DNA of 7,982 nt from Dehalococcoidia bacterium (GCA_009692985.1 SHYF01000070.1:1-7982), one strand, 5' to 3'. Shown: positions 1-6,795, counted from the first letter of the stretch. Numbers and translations are program-made. The notes: generated by a model not told the origin, from the letters alone.

Positions 1-10
1 TGTATGAGCA

Positions 11-1303
11 ATGGCATCAGGCCTATCTAGCAAGGGACTCACCGCCACATACGGAACGGATAGGATTGCCGCGCTTTTGAACGTGAATGACCCACTGCGG
101 CACCTATCCGACGGCATGAAGCGGGCCATGGAGCCAGCCCTGGAAGGGAAGGTCTTATCCAAAGAGCAGGCTCACATGCTGTTGGGGTGCGCGCCAGACG
201 AATTGGACTCCATCTGCAAAGCTGCTTCCATCCTGCGCGATAGGGGCAAGGGCCATGATGTCAGCTTCTCCCCCAAGGTGTTCATCCCACTCACCATGCT
301 GTGCCGCGACTTCTGCGGCTACTGCACCTTCCGCCAGGACCCGGCCCAGGCACCACATCTGTACATGACACCGGAAGAGGTGCTGGAGGTGGCTCGCGCA
401 GGTGAGAGGCTGGGCTGCACCGAAGCCCTGTTCACTCTGGGCGAAAGGCCAGAGCAGCGCTACCCCGAGGCCAAGGAGTGGCTTCAAAGACATGGCTACA
501 AGACTACTCTGGAGTACCTTCTCTACGTCTCCAGGCTTGTGCTGGATGAGACTTCCCTGTTGCCCCACGGCAACCCTGGCACAATGAGCCGCAGAGAGAT
601 GGAAGGGTTGAGGGATGTCAACGTCTCCATGGGTGTGATGCTGGAGAACATAAGCCAGCGCCTCTGCGAGCCTGGCGGCCCCCACGAGCTAGCGCCAAGC
701 AAATACCCCAGGGCAAGAATGAAGACCATCGAGACAGCGGGCAAGTTGAAGATACCGTTCACTACTGGTATCCTCATTGGCATAGGCGAGACACTGGAAG
801 AGCGTGTGGACTCCCTGCTGGCCATTCGGGAGCTACATCAGCGGTACGGCCACATCCAGGAGGTCATCATCCAGAACTTCCGGGCCAAGCCCAACACCGC
901 CATGAGCGGCCATTCTGAGCCTGTGGCCGATGACCTGCTATGGACAGTGGCCGTCGCCCGGCTGATCTTGGGCCCGGAGGCAAACATACAGGTGCCGCCC
1001 AACCTGAGCGCCAGGGAGTATCCACTGTTCCTGCTGGCGGGCATCAACGACTGGGGAGGGATATCGCCCATAACAATTGACTACGTCAATCCAGAAGCGC
1101 CCTGGCCTCAGATTGCAACGCTGGACAAGAAGACACGGGAACTGGGCTTTGTTTTGAGGCCACGGCTGCCCGTCTATCCGGAGTACCTGGATAGCAAAGA
1201 CGGCTATTTGCGCGATGGGCTAGAGGGACGCGTCAAGTCCATGACGGACGAAGACGGCTATGTGAAAGGGGGAATAGGACGCTATGTTGGACACACCTCC
1301 TGA
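11..1303 (+). CDS. cofG: 7,8-didemethyl-8-hydroxy-5-deazariboflavin (Fo) synthase subunit CofG, radical SAM enzyme
   Basis: CofG is a cytoplasmic radical SAM enzyme that performs the final ring closure giving the deazaflavin Fo, the chromophore of coenzyme F420, acting on the CofH product. The 430-residue protein carries the CX3CX2C cluster motif CRDFCGYC (Cys98, Cys102, Cys105). It also has family signatures FTLGERPE (about 141-148), GNPGTMS (187-193), TTGILIGIGET (251-261) and IIQNFRAKP (286-294), plus a late GISPITIDYVNPEAPWP segment. About 95 residues precede the cluster motif, longer than compact archaeal CofG and closer to the N-terminal half of the fused FbiC. A TGA at 5-7 lies in the same frame just upstream, so the ATG at 11 is the earliest possible start; promoter and ribosome site lie outside the window. 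The 3' end overlaps cofH by 20 nt in a different frame, indicating co-translation. Assignment is firm; only the exact start is open. Confidence 0.96.
   Translation: MASGLSSKGLTATYGTDRIAALLNVNDPLRHLSDGMKRAMEPALEGKVLSKEQAHMLLGCAPDELDSICKAASILRDRGKGHDVSFSPKVFIPLTMLCRDFCGYCTFRQDPAQAPHLYMTPEEVLEVARAGERLGCTEALFTLGERPEQRYPEAKEWLQRHGYKTTLEYLLYVSRLVLDETSLLPHGNPGTMSRREMEGLRDVNVSMGVMLENISQRLCEPGGPHELAPSKYPRARMKTIETAGKLKIPFTTGILIGIGETLEERVDSLLAIRELHQRYGHIQEVIIQNFRAKPNTAMSGHSEPVADDLLWTVAVARLILGPEANIQVPPNLSAREYPLFLLAGINDWGGISPITIDYVNPEAPWPQIATLDKKTRELGFVLRPRLPVYPEYLDSKDGYLRDGLEGRVKSMTDEDGYVKGGIGRYVGHTS
1265..1272 (+). promoter_or_regulatory. Ribosome binding site for cofH inside the cofG 3' end
   Basis: The purine run AAAGGGGG ends 11 nt before the ATG at 1284, with a second weaker TAGGA at 1275-1279. 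It lies within cofG coding sequence and supports independent initiation of cofH at 1284 in place of read-through fusion. Confidence 0.55.
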
Positions 1304-2615
1304 CGGACATCCGAAAACATCGCAGGCGGAGACAGCTCTCGAACGGTTGATAGGCGGCATTGACCCCGCCATTGGCCGCGTCCTGGACAATGCCCTGGAA
1401 GGCAACGACATCTCCGTAGAGGACGCTGTTGCCCTGTTCAGCACCTCGGGGCTTGAGCTCAGTGCTCTGGTCATGACGGCAGATGAGTTACGAAGGCGGC
1501 GGGTGGGTGACATTGTCACATACGTCGTCAACAGGAATATCAACTTCACCAACGTCTGCATCAAAGGGTGTGGGTTCTGCGCCTTCAGCCGCGACCACCG
1601 GGAGGAGGAGGGGTACTTTCTGCCGATGGAAGAGGTTGTGCGCCGCGCCAAAGAGGCCTGGGACCTGGGAGCCACGGAGGTGTGCGTCCAGGCGGGCCTG
1701 CCTCCCAAGATGGAGGGCGACCTTTACATCAGGCTATGCCGGGCAATCAAAGAGGCCATACCCGGTATGCATATCCACGGATTTTCCCCCGAAGAGGTGC
1801 TGTACGGCTCCATTCGCTCCAAGTGGAGCATCCGGGACTACCTGAAGGGCCTGAAAGAGGCCGGAGTGGGCAGTTTGCCTGGGACATCTGCGGAGGTCCT
1901 GGACCAGGAGTTACGAGACGTCATCGCGCCAGGCCGCATCACAGTCAACCAGTGGATAGAGGTCATCACCACGGCCCACGAGATGGGGATACCAACCACA
2001 TCCACAATCATGTTCGGCCACGTGGAGACCCCAGAGCAAATAGCCCGCCACATCGCCCTGCTACGGGACATCCAGAAACAAACGGGAGGATTCACTGAGT
2101 TTGTGCCGTTGAGCTTTGTGCACACCGAGGCCCCTATGTTCACTAAGGGGCTGATTCCAGGCATTCGCCCCGGGCCCACTGGCACTGAGGTGATAAAGGT
2201 ACACGCCATCTCCAGGGTAATGCTCAACAATTGGATCCCAAACTTACAGGTGTCATGGCCAAAGGAGGGGGCGCGGTTTGCGCAGGTGTTACTGGGGGCC
2301 GGCGTCAACGACATGGGCGGCACGCTGATCAACGAAAGCATATCCACATCCGCCGGTGCTCAGTACGGGCAGCTGCTCAAACCAAAGGAGATACGGCATA
2401 TCATCCGAAGCGCAGGCAGAATCCCAGCGGAGAGGCACACCAGCTACAAACTCAAGCGTGTTTTCGAGGACGGCGATGAAGGTGCAGACCCCTTGGACCT
2501 GGTTGGGGACAAGCCCGAGGAGCGGTTCGGCTCCTACCGCCGCTTGATCAAAATGGATAAGTTCCGGTACGAGCATCCCAAGCACGCCGCAGAGAAGGCC
2601 GAGGCCAGCAACTAG
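1284..2615 (+). CDS. cofH: 5-amino-6-(D-ribitylamino)uracil--L-tyrosine 4-hydroxybenzyl transferase CofH, radical SAM enzyme
   Basis: CofH is the partner radical SAM enzyme of CofG. It cleaves tyrosine and attaches the hydroxybenzyl fragment to the riboflavin precursor 5-amino-6-ribitylaminouracil, making the substrate CofG cyclises to Fo. The 443-residue product has the cluster motif VCIKGCGFC (Cys92, Cys96, Cys99) inside the family signature around NRNINFTN. Further family segments are QAGLPPKM (136-143), HIHGFSPEEV (163-172), GSLPGTSAEVLDQELRD (196-212), TSTIMFGHVE (239-248) and FVPLSFVHTEAP (273-284). Sequence character separates it from the related menaquinone enzymes MqnC/MqnE, which are the main alternative. 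The ATG at 1284 is preceded by a purine-rich ribosome site, and an in-frame TAG at 1275-1277 rules out a much earlier start. It overlaps cofG by 20 nt and is followed 27 nt later by cofD. Confidence 0.96.
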   Translation: MLDTPPDGHPKTSQAETALERLIGGIDPAIGRVLDNALEGNDISVEDAVALFSTSGLELSALVMTADELRRRRVGDIVTYVVNRNINFTNVCIKGCGFCAFSRDHREEEGYFLPMEEVVRRAKEAWDLGATEVCVQAGLPPKMEGDLYIRLCRAIKEAIPGMHIHGFSPEEVLYGSIRSKWSIRDYLKGLKEAGVGSLPGTSAEVLDQELRDVIAPGRITVNQWIEVITTAHEMGIPTTSTIMFGHVETPEQIARHIALLRDIQKQTGGFTEFVPLSFVHTEAPMFTKGLIPGIRPGPTGTEVIKVHAISRVMLNNWIPNLQVSWPKEGARFAQVLLGAGVNDMGGTLINESISTSAGAQYGQLLKPKEIRHIIRSAGRIPAERHTSYKLKRVFEDGDEGADPLDLVGDKPEERFGSYRRLIKMDKFRYEHPKHAAEKAEASN

Positions 2616-2625
2616 GCCTGGCTTC

Positions 2626-2632
2626 AAAAAGG
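2626..2632 (+). promoter_or_regulatory. Weak ribosome binding site for cofD
   Basis: AAAAAGG lies 10 nt before the ATG at 2643 in the short cofH-cofD gap. The spacing favours the ATG at 2643 over the in-frame TTG immediately before it at 2640. Confidence 0.4.
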
Positions 2633-2642
2633 CTAGACCTTG

Positions 2643-3590
2643 ATGAACGGCCCTGTTCTGGCACTGGCTGGGGGCGTAGGCGGAGCCAAGCTGGCCCTGG
2701 GCCTGTCCCATGTCCTTCCACCTCGGCAGCTCGTCATAGTCGCCAACACCGGCGACGACGATGTCTTCCACGGGCTTCATGTCTCGCCGGACCTGGATAC
2801 GCTTATGTACACCCTGGCAGGACTGGCCAATCCCGCGACTGGATGGGGCGTGGTAGGCGACACTTTCGGTGTCTTGGATATGCTAAAGAGGTACGGGGCC
2901 GACTCCTGGTTCGGCCTGGGCGACCGGGACCTGGCCACCCACATAGAGCGCACCAGGCTTCTGCGCGAAGGGCGGACACTGTCAGAGGTCACGCGCTATC
3001 TGTGCGGCAAGCTGGGAGTGAAAACAGCTCTGGCCCCCATGTCAGACGATCCGGTGCGCACCATGGTGGAAACCGACCAGGGGACCCTCGCCTTCCAGGA
3101 CTACTTTGTGAAGCACCGGTGTGAGCCATCCCTTCGAAACGTCCGGTTCGCAGGGGCCTCGAAAGCCCAGGCGTCTCCCGCATTTCAGAATGCATTGAAC
3201 ACCGCGGGAGCCGTGGTCTACTGCCCTTCCAATCCTGTGGTGAGCATTGGCCCCATCCTAGCGTTGCCTGGAGTCATGGAGCACCTGAAAGAGTTTCGCG
3301 GCCCCATGGTGGCGATCAGCCCCATCGTGGGGGACCATGCCCTGCGGGGGCCTGCGGCCAAGATGCTCCTGGAATTAGGGGAGGAGGTTAGTTGCGTGGG
3401 CGTGGCCCGCCGGCTGGCAGGCATTTGCGATGTGCTGGTGGTGGACAGGCAAGACGCCCATCGCGTTGCAGATGTGCGGGCCGCGGGCATGGACGTAGAG
3501 GTGATGGACACAATCATGGAAACTGACGCGGACAAGGAGCGTCTCGCCAGGGAACTGCTCCAGCTAGTTGAGACGTTGGTGGAATCATGA
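2643..3590 (+). CDS. cofD: 2-phospho-L-lactate transferase (Fo phosphoenolpyruvyl/phospholactyl transferase) CofD
   Basis: CofD transfers the phospho-three-carbon acid from its GDP-activated form onto Fo, releasing GMP and producing F420-0 (or dehydro-F420-0 if the donor is derived from phosphoenolpyruvate). The 315-residue protein, a normal family length, shows the diagnostic N-terminal AGGVGGAKLA (residues 9-18), NTGDD (35-39), SPDLDT (48-53), GDRDLATH (93-100), YFVKHR (154-159), PSNPVVSIGPI (195-205) and ISPIVGDHALRGPAAKML (225-242). I chose the ATG at 2643; a TTG at 2640 would add one residue. It lies between cofH and cofC, and its TGA overlaps the cofC start in an ATGA junction, so it very likely shares a transcript with them and is translationally coupled to cofC. 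No unusual residues were seen. Which donor is used cannot be read from this sequence by eye. Confidence 0.95.
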   Translation: MNGPVLALAGGVGGAKLALGLSHVLPPRQLVIVANTGDDDVFHGLHVSPDLDTLMYTLAGLANPATGWGVVGDTFGVLDMLKRYGADSWFGLGDRDLATHIERTRLLREGRTLSEVTRYLCGKLGVKTALAPMSDDPVRTMVETDQGTLAFQDYFVKHRCEPSLRNVRFAGASKAQASPAFQNALNTAGAVVYCPSNPVVSIGPILALPGVMEHLKEFRGPMVAISPIVGDHALRGPAAKMLLELGEEVSCVGVARRLAGICDVLVVDRQDAHRVADVRAAGMDVEVMDTIMETDADKERLARELLQLVETLVES

Positions 3591-4294
3591 CGAACCAGCG
3601 ACATCTGAGAGTGCTGGTTCCCATGAAACCCGCCTACGATGGCAAGTCGCGGCTGGCCAGCGTGCTGGATGCCGAGGGCCGCGCCGCCCTATCGCTTCAT
3701 CTCCTGCAGCACGTTCTTTCGGTGGTGGCGCAGGTGGCCGCCACGGAGACCTGGGTGATAGGCGGCGATGCCTTGGTTCAGCATGTCACGGCCTTTGAAT
3801 CGGCTCGCTGGCAGCAAGACACCGGCGGCGGGCTAAACGATGCCCTGCGACCCGCTATCCGCATTGCCTTTGAAGCGGGGGCACCTGCCATACTGGTACT
3901 GCCAGGCGACCTGGGGCTTCTGACGCCCCAGGTCGTGGAAGACTTGGTGAAACTTTCGGACGGCTTCCGGAAGGCTGTGCTGGCCAGGGCTTCTGCGGAT
4001 GGGGGCACCAACGCCCTGCTGGTGCCTCGCGGCCTTGCATTTGGCACTTTCTTCGGTCAGGACAGCTTCCAGCGTCACATGGACGAGGCGCGTAAGGCGA
4101 ATGTCCCTGTGGATGTTTCCACTGCTCCCTGCCTGGCCTTTGACCTGGACACACCCCATGACCTGGCTCTGTACAGGGAGAGGAGGCCAGACCTTGAGGT
4201 AGCCCTGTCTTCCTGGAGAGAGAAACTACGTTCCCAGGCTCCGGACATTGGGGGCAGACAGAATCCTATAAGAAAGCAGGTGTTGCGCTCATGA
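3587..4294 (+). CDS. cofC: 2-phospho-L-lactate/phosphoenolpyruvate guanylyltransferase CofC (FbiD)
   Basis: CofC activates a three-carbon phosphoacid with GTP, giving the GDP-linked donor used by CofD, and so supplies the step immediately before its upstream neighbour. The 235-residue protein has a nucleotidyltransferase (MobA-like) pattern. It shows VPMKPAYDGKSRLA near the N-terminus (11-24), GGGLNDAL (80-87), the acidic metal-site segment LPGDLGLL (105-112), the family hallmark DGGTNALL (138-145) and FDLDTPHDL (185-193). About 40 residues follow the last motif, a basic tail slightly longer than expected. The start ATG shares the ATGA with the cofD stop, and its own TGA overlaps the next gene's ATG. 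The substrate (2-phospholactate, phosphoenolpyruvate or 3-phosphoglycerate) differs between CofC/FbiD lineages and is not determined here, so the symbol could equally be fbiD. Confidence 0.92.
   Translation: MTNQRHLRVLVPMKPAYDGKSRLASVLDAEGRAALSLHLLQHVLSVVAQVAATETWVIGGDALVQHVTAFESARWQQDTGGGLNDALRPAIRIAFEAGAPAILVLPGDLGLLTPQVVEDLVKLSDGFRKAVLARASADGGTNALLVPRGLAFGTFFGQDSFQRHMDEARKANVPVDVSTAPCLAFDLDTPHDLALYRERRPDLEVALSSWREKLRSQAPDIGGRQNPIRKQVLRS
4278..4282 (+). promoter_or_regulatory. Ribosome binding site for the LLM oxidoreductase
   Basis: AGGTG lies 8 nt before the ATG at 4291, within the last codons of cofC. It fits the first of the two consecutive ATG codons (4291 and 4294) as the start. Confidence 0.4.
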
Positions 4295-5289
4295 TGAAAT
4301 CCGTAGCGCCAAAGCTGGGTATCCTCCTGCCAACGCGGGGCGTCATCTTGAAAGATGGCGCCCATCCCGACCTGTCGCCCCTGTTCGCCATGGCGGAGCA
4401 GGCGGAGCAGGCGGGCCTGGACTCCATCTGGGTGGGCGACAGCCTCCTATCCAAGCCCCGGCTAGAGCCTCTGGCTACCCTGGCGGCGCTGGCCATGAAG
4501 ACCAGCCGAGTACGGCTTGGCACCGCAGTCATGCTGGGCCCACTGAGACAGCCCGTGCAGCTGGCCCAAATGGCGGCAACGGTGGACGTGCTTTCCGGCG
4601 GTCGCCTTGTCCTTGGAATGGGCGTAGGCGGCGTGTTTACAGACGAGCAGAAGCAGGAGTGGCTGGCAGTCGGAGTCCCGCCACAGGAACGCGGCAGGCG
4701 GATGACGGAGTTGGCGCAGGTGTGCCATCGCCTCTGGACGGAAGACGCGGTCACTTTCACGGGACGCTACTTCCAGGTGGAGAAGGCGGCGATGCTGCCC
4801 AGGCCCGTGCAGCCTGGGGGCGTGCCGATGCTCCTGGCCTGCCACAAGACCACAGGCTCGCCCGGGCAGTACCGCCGCGCCGCCCTCTACGCCGACGGTG
4901 TCATGGGCATCAGCGACACGCCTTCGCAGTACGGCGAGACCCTGGGCATGGTGCGCGGCTACGCCGCCGAGGCCGGACGAGACCCCGACGCATTCCAGAC
5001 GGCCTTCTACATGACTGTCAACGTGAACCACGATAAAGACGCCGCCTTCCGAGAGGCTGATGACTTCATCCGCCGCTACTATGGACTGAACTTCTGGGCG
5101 GAGAGATGGGGCCCCTTCGGGCCGGCGGAGGCTGTGGCAGAACGCATCATGGATTATCACGCCGCCGGCGCGCAAGAGGTCATCGTGCGTTTCGCCTCCC
5201 TGGACCCGCTGTCGCAGCTCTACGCCTTCTTGGAGGATGTGCTGCCCCTGGTGCGCAAGGCTACGAAGAGGCGGGCGGGCACGCAGTAG
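4291..5289 (+). CDS. LLM class (luciferase-like) probable F420-dependent oxidoreductase
   Basis: This is a member of the bacterial luciferase-like monooxygenase superfamily, TIM-barrel enzymes that use FMN or F420. The 332-residue length is typical. Visible family segments are KLGILLPTRG at the start (8-17), AEQAEQAGLDSIWVGDSLL (35-53), SRVRLGTAVMLGPLRQPVQLA (72-92, with the conserved LGT and PV positions), ATVDVLSGGRLVLGMGVGG (96-114), then ERGRRMTE (133-140) and a late AAGAQEVIVRFA strand. Its substrate is not recognisable. The 4-nt overlap with cofC (ATGATGA at 4291-4297, two possible starts one codon apart) ties it to the F420 operon, which favours F420 over FMN as cofactor; that is inference from context. 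It is the last gene of the tight cluster and is followed by a hairpin. Alternatives are an FMN-dependent monooxygenase or a methylene-tetrahydromethanopterin reductase-like enzyme. Confidence 0.9.
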   Translation: MMKSVAPKLGILLPTRGVILKDGAHPDLSPLFAMAEQAEQAGLDSIWVGDSLLSKPRLEPLATLAALAMKTSRVRLGTAVMLGPLRQPVQLAQMAATVDVLSGGRLVLGMGVGGVFTDEQKQEWLAVGVPPQERGRRMTELAQVCHRLWTEDAVTFTGRYFQVEKAAMLPRPVQPGGVPMLLACHKTTGSPGQYRRAALYADGVMGISDTPSQYGETLGMVRGYAAEAGRDPDAFQTAFYMTVNVNHDKDAAFREADDFIRRYYGLNFWAERWGPFGPAEAVAERIMDYHAAGAQEVIVRFASLDPLSQLYAFLEDVLPLVRKATKRRAGTQ

Positions 5290-5311
5290 GGAGCGCCCGC
5301 TTATTCCCTTT
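5271..5311 (+). terminator. Possible intrinsic terminator at the end of the F420 operon
   Basis: GCGGGCG (5271-5277) can pair perfectly with CGCCCGC (5294-5300), giving a 7-bp all-GC stem. The loop is 16 nt and contains the LLM stop codon. The stem is followed by the T-rich TTATTCCCTTT. The U-tract is interrupted by CCC and the loop is long, so this is a weak candidate, but its position at the end of the tight gene cluster fits. Confidence 0.35.
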
Positions 5312-5384
5312 GACGAGCTCAGGACGAGCGTGGAACTATACGAGCGGAGCAGCCGAGGTTCGAACGTTTGAACGACACGGCTAA
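5290..5384 (+). other. Intergenic region with short repeats upstream of the NUDIX gene
   Basis: This 95-nt gap contains three copies of ACGAGC (5313-5318, 5324-5329, 5340-5345; the first two spaced 11 nt apart and extended to GACGAGC). It also contains two abutting, nearly identical 8-mers, GTTCGAAC (5358-5365, a perfect palindrome) and GTTTGAAC (5366-5373), which end 11 nt before the NUDIX start. No convincing promoter or Shine-Dalgarno sequence was found for the downstream gene. The function of the repeats is unknown; they could be an operator or chance. Confidence 0.4.
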
Positions 5385-5813
5385 ATGAGCGAAGAACGGG
5401 TCAAGAAAGTCACCGCGATCGTCGCCCGCCAGGGTAGGGCTGGAATTGAGCTGCTAGTATTCGATCACCCGCTCGAAGATAGTGGCATCATGATCCAACT
5501 CCCCGCTGGCACCGTCGAACCGGATGAGCTACCAGGCGAGGCCGTTATTCGTGAATTGCTAGAAGAGACCGGCGTTCATGGTCAACTTGTTGCGCTCGCG
5601 GGCGTTCGAGACGAGGAATGGGAGGGAGAGGAACGACGTCGTTGGGTGTATCTGCTCCGCACATCCGAAGAGCTTTCAGACGAATGGCCTTCCACGTGCG
5701 ACTGCGGCGTACCCACGCGTTGCTATTGGGTTTCGTTCGAGCAAGCAGAGATTGTGGAACCGCAGCAGCCATGGCTAGCCATGGCGAGATCCTGGATTCG
5801 AGCTTCAAGTTAG
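5385..5813 (+). CDS. NUDIX hydrolase
   Basis: This small cytoplasmic hydrolase acts on nucleoside diphosphates linked to another moiety or on related pyrophosphates; the substrate is not identifiable. The 142-residue protein holds a perfect Nudix box, GX5EX7REUXEEXGU, spanning Gly42 to Val64 and ending RELLEETGV, which supplies the metal-binding glutamates. The C-terminal part is rich in Trp and acidic residues and has a CDCGVPTRC patch of three cysteines around 101-109. The ATG is immediately preceded by an in-frame TAA (5382-5384), so the start cannot lie further upstream, and no Shine-Dalgarno is visible. Arginine codons are mainly CGT/CGA (7 of 12), whereas pdxS uses these in about 3 of 16, which hints at separate ancestry. 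It is set apart from both neighbours by gaps of nearly 100 nt, so it is probably not part of either operon. Both flanking gaps lack a convincing terminator on the right and promoter on the left. Confidence 0.88.
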   Translation: MSEERVKKVTAIVARQGRAGIELLVFDHPLEDSGIMIQLPAGTVEPDELPGEAVIRELLEETGVHGQLVALAGVRDEEWEGEERRRWVYLLRTSEELSDEWPSTCDCGVPTRCYWVSFEQAEIVEPQQPWLAMARSWIRASS

Positions 5814-5837
5814 GACCTTGCCGTCCCTCCCCCTTCA

Positions 5838-5867
5838 TTGCTAACCACTCCGCCGCCGCATTATAAT
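5838..5867 (+). promoter_or_regulatory. Sigma70-type promoter for pdxS-pdxT
   Basis: A perfect TATAAT box at 5862-5867 is preceded at 18-nt spacing by TTGCTA (5838-5843, four of six matches to TTGACA). Transcription would begin near 5874, giving a 5' leader of roughly 35-40 nt before pdxS. It is the clearest promoter in the window and marks pdxST as a transcription unit separate from the F420 operon. Confidence 0.6.
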
Positions 5868-5896
5868 GGCTTTACCATCACTGGCAAGAAATAAGC

Positions 5897-5903
5897 AAGG
5901 GAG
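5897..5903 (+). promoter_or_regulatory. Ribosome binding site for pdxS
   Basis: AAGGGAG ends 8 nt before the ATG at 5912, a strong and well-spaced Shine-Dalgarno sequence that fixes the pdxS start. Confidence 0.7.
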
Positions 5904-5911
5904 ACCCGCAT

Positions 5912-6793
5912 ATGGAAAAGGGTACGTGGCAGGTGAAGAGTGGCCTGGCTCAGATGCTCAAGGGCGGCGTCATCATGGACGTGGTGACGGCAGAGCAGGC
6001 AAAAATCGCTGAAGATGCCGGGGCCTGCGCCGTCATGGCCCTGGAACGGGTCCCCTCGGACATACGCGCCGCTGGGGGTGTGGCCCGCATGGCAGACCCC
6101 GTGATAATCCAGGCCATCATGAAAACAGTCACCATTCCAGTCATGGCCAAGTGCCGTATCGGCCACTTCGTAGAGGCCCAGGTGCTGGAGTCGCTGGGCG
6201 TGGACTATATAGACGAGTCGGAAGTTCTGACCCCAGCGGACGAAAGCAACCATATCTGGAAGCACACGTACAAAGTGCCCTTTGTTTGCGGATGCCGGGA
6301 CCTGGGCGAGGCCCTGCGGCGGATTGCCGAGGGCGCGGCCATGATGCGAACCAAAGGCGAGGCGGGCACCGGTAACATCGTTGAGGCTGTGCGACACATG
6401 CGCGCCGTAATGGGTGAGATCCGCAAGATTCAGAACATGACGGAGGACGAGCTTCAGGCCGAGGCCAAGATTCTTGGCGCATCGCTAGACCTAGTGAGAG
6501 AGGTCAAAACGCTAGGCAGGCTGCCCGTGGTGAACTTTGCCGCAGGCGGCGTGGCCACTCCATCCGACGCTGCGTTGATGATGCAGCTAGGGGCCGATGG
6601 CGTTTTCGTGGGGTCAGGCATCTTCAAGGCCAGCAGGCCCGAGCTGGTGGCCAAGGCCGTCGTCAAGGCAGTAACCCACTTCAACAACCCTGACATCATC
6701 GCTGAGGTGTCCAAGGGCCTGGGCGAGGCCATGCCCGGGCTGGACGTTCGCACACTCAAGCAGGAGCAACTACTGTCAGTCCGGGGCTGGTAA
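5912..6793 (+). CDS. pdxS: Pyridoxal 5'-phosphate synthase lyase subunit PdxS
   Basis: PdxS is the synthase subunit of the deoxyxylulose-independent vitamin B6 pathway. It condenses ribose or ribulose 5-phosphate, glyceraldehyde 3-phosphate and ammonia from PdxT into pyridoxal 5'-phosphate, as a barrel enzyme assembling into a dodecamer decorated with PdxT. The 293-residue sequence is strongly conserved. It has [17 protein letters not shown] at the N-terminus with Asp23, [18 protein letters not shown] (43-60), the first catalytic lysine Lys80 in [19 protein letters not shown] (101-110) and the second catalytic lysine Lys148 in [30 protein letters not shown] and GVFVGSGIF form the phosphate-binding part. 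Length is standard for the family and no key residue is missing. It has its own promoter and strong ribosome site, and pdxT begins 2 nt after its TAA, as expected for the usual pdxST operon. Confidence 0.98.
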   Translation: MEKGTWQVKSGLAQMLKGGVIMDVVTAEQAKIAEDAGACAVMALERVPSDIRAAGGVARMADPVIIQAIMKTVTIPVMAKCRIGHFVEAQVLESLGVDYIDESEVLTPADESNHIWKHTYKVPFVCGCRDLGEALRRIAEGAAMMRTKGEAGTGNIVEAVRHMRAVMGEIRKIQNMTEDELQAEAKILGASLDLVREVKTLGRLPVVNFAAGGVATPSDAALMMQLGADGVFVGSGIFKASRPELVAKAVVKAVTHFNNPDIIAEVSKGLGEAMPGLDVRTLKQEQLLSVRGW

Positions 6794-6795
6794 AG

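Noticed and set aside
155..685. 176-codon antisense open frame opposite cofG
   Set aside because: It is opposite conserved radical SAM coding sequence including the cluster motif, with no recognisable motifs or ribosome site of its own.
1262..1303. Programmed frameshift in the AAAGGGGG run fusing cofG to cofH
   Set aside because: The cofH frame has a TAG at 1275-1277, directly after the G run, so slippage there would terminate. Fusion would need a +1 shift between 1278 and 1303, where no slippery site is evident. A purine-rich ribosome site and ATG explain cofH expression.
1568..2098. 176-codon plus-strand frame inside cofH
   Set aside because: Its composition is dominated by Gly, Arg and Pro, typical of an out-of-frame reading of GC-rich coding DNA, and cofH motifs are intact throughout.
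2603..2630. Hairpin at the cofH stop followed by an A run, possible terminator
   Set aside because: The stem is only about 6 bp with a wobble pair, and it is followed by A residues on the plus strand where a T run would be needed. The cofD ribosome site overlaps it.
4462..5175. 237-codon antisense open frame opposite the LLM gene
   Set aside because: It lies wholly within a well-recognised gene, shows low-complexity His/Gly/Arg-rich sequence with no family resemblance, and is expected as a shadow in GC-rich DNA.
5310..5342. Promoter upstream of the NUDIX gene (TTGACG ... TATACG)
   Set aside because: TTGACG is a good -35, but the only TATA-like hexamer is 21 nt away, outside the usual 16-18 nt, and no better -10 is present at correct spacing.
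5351..5380. GGTTCGAAC resembling a tRNA T-loop, possible tRNA remnant
   Set aside because: No matching T-stem partner, acceptor stem, anticodon arm or CCA-proximal sequence surrounds it; the motif is better described as part of the tandem palindromes.
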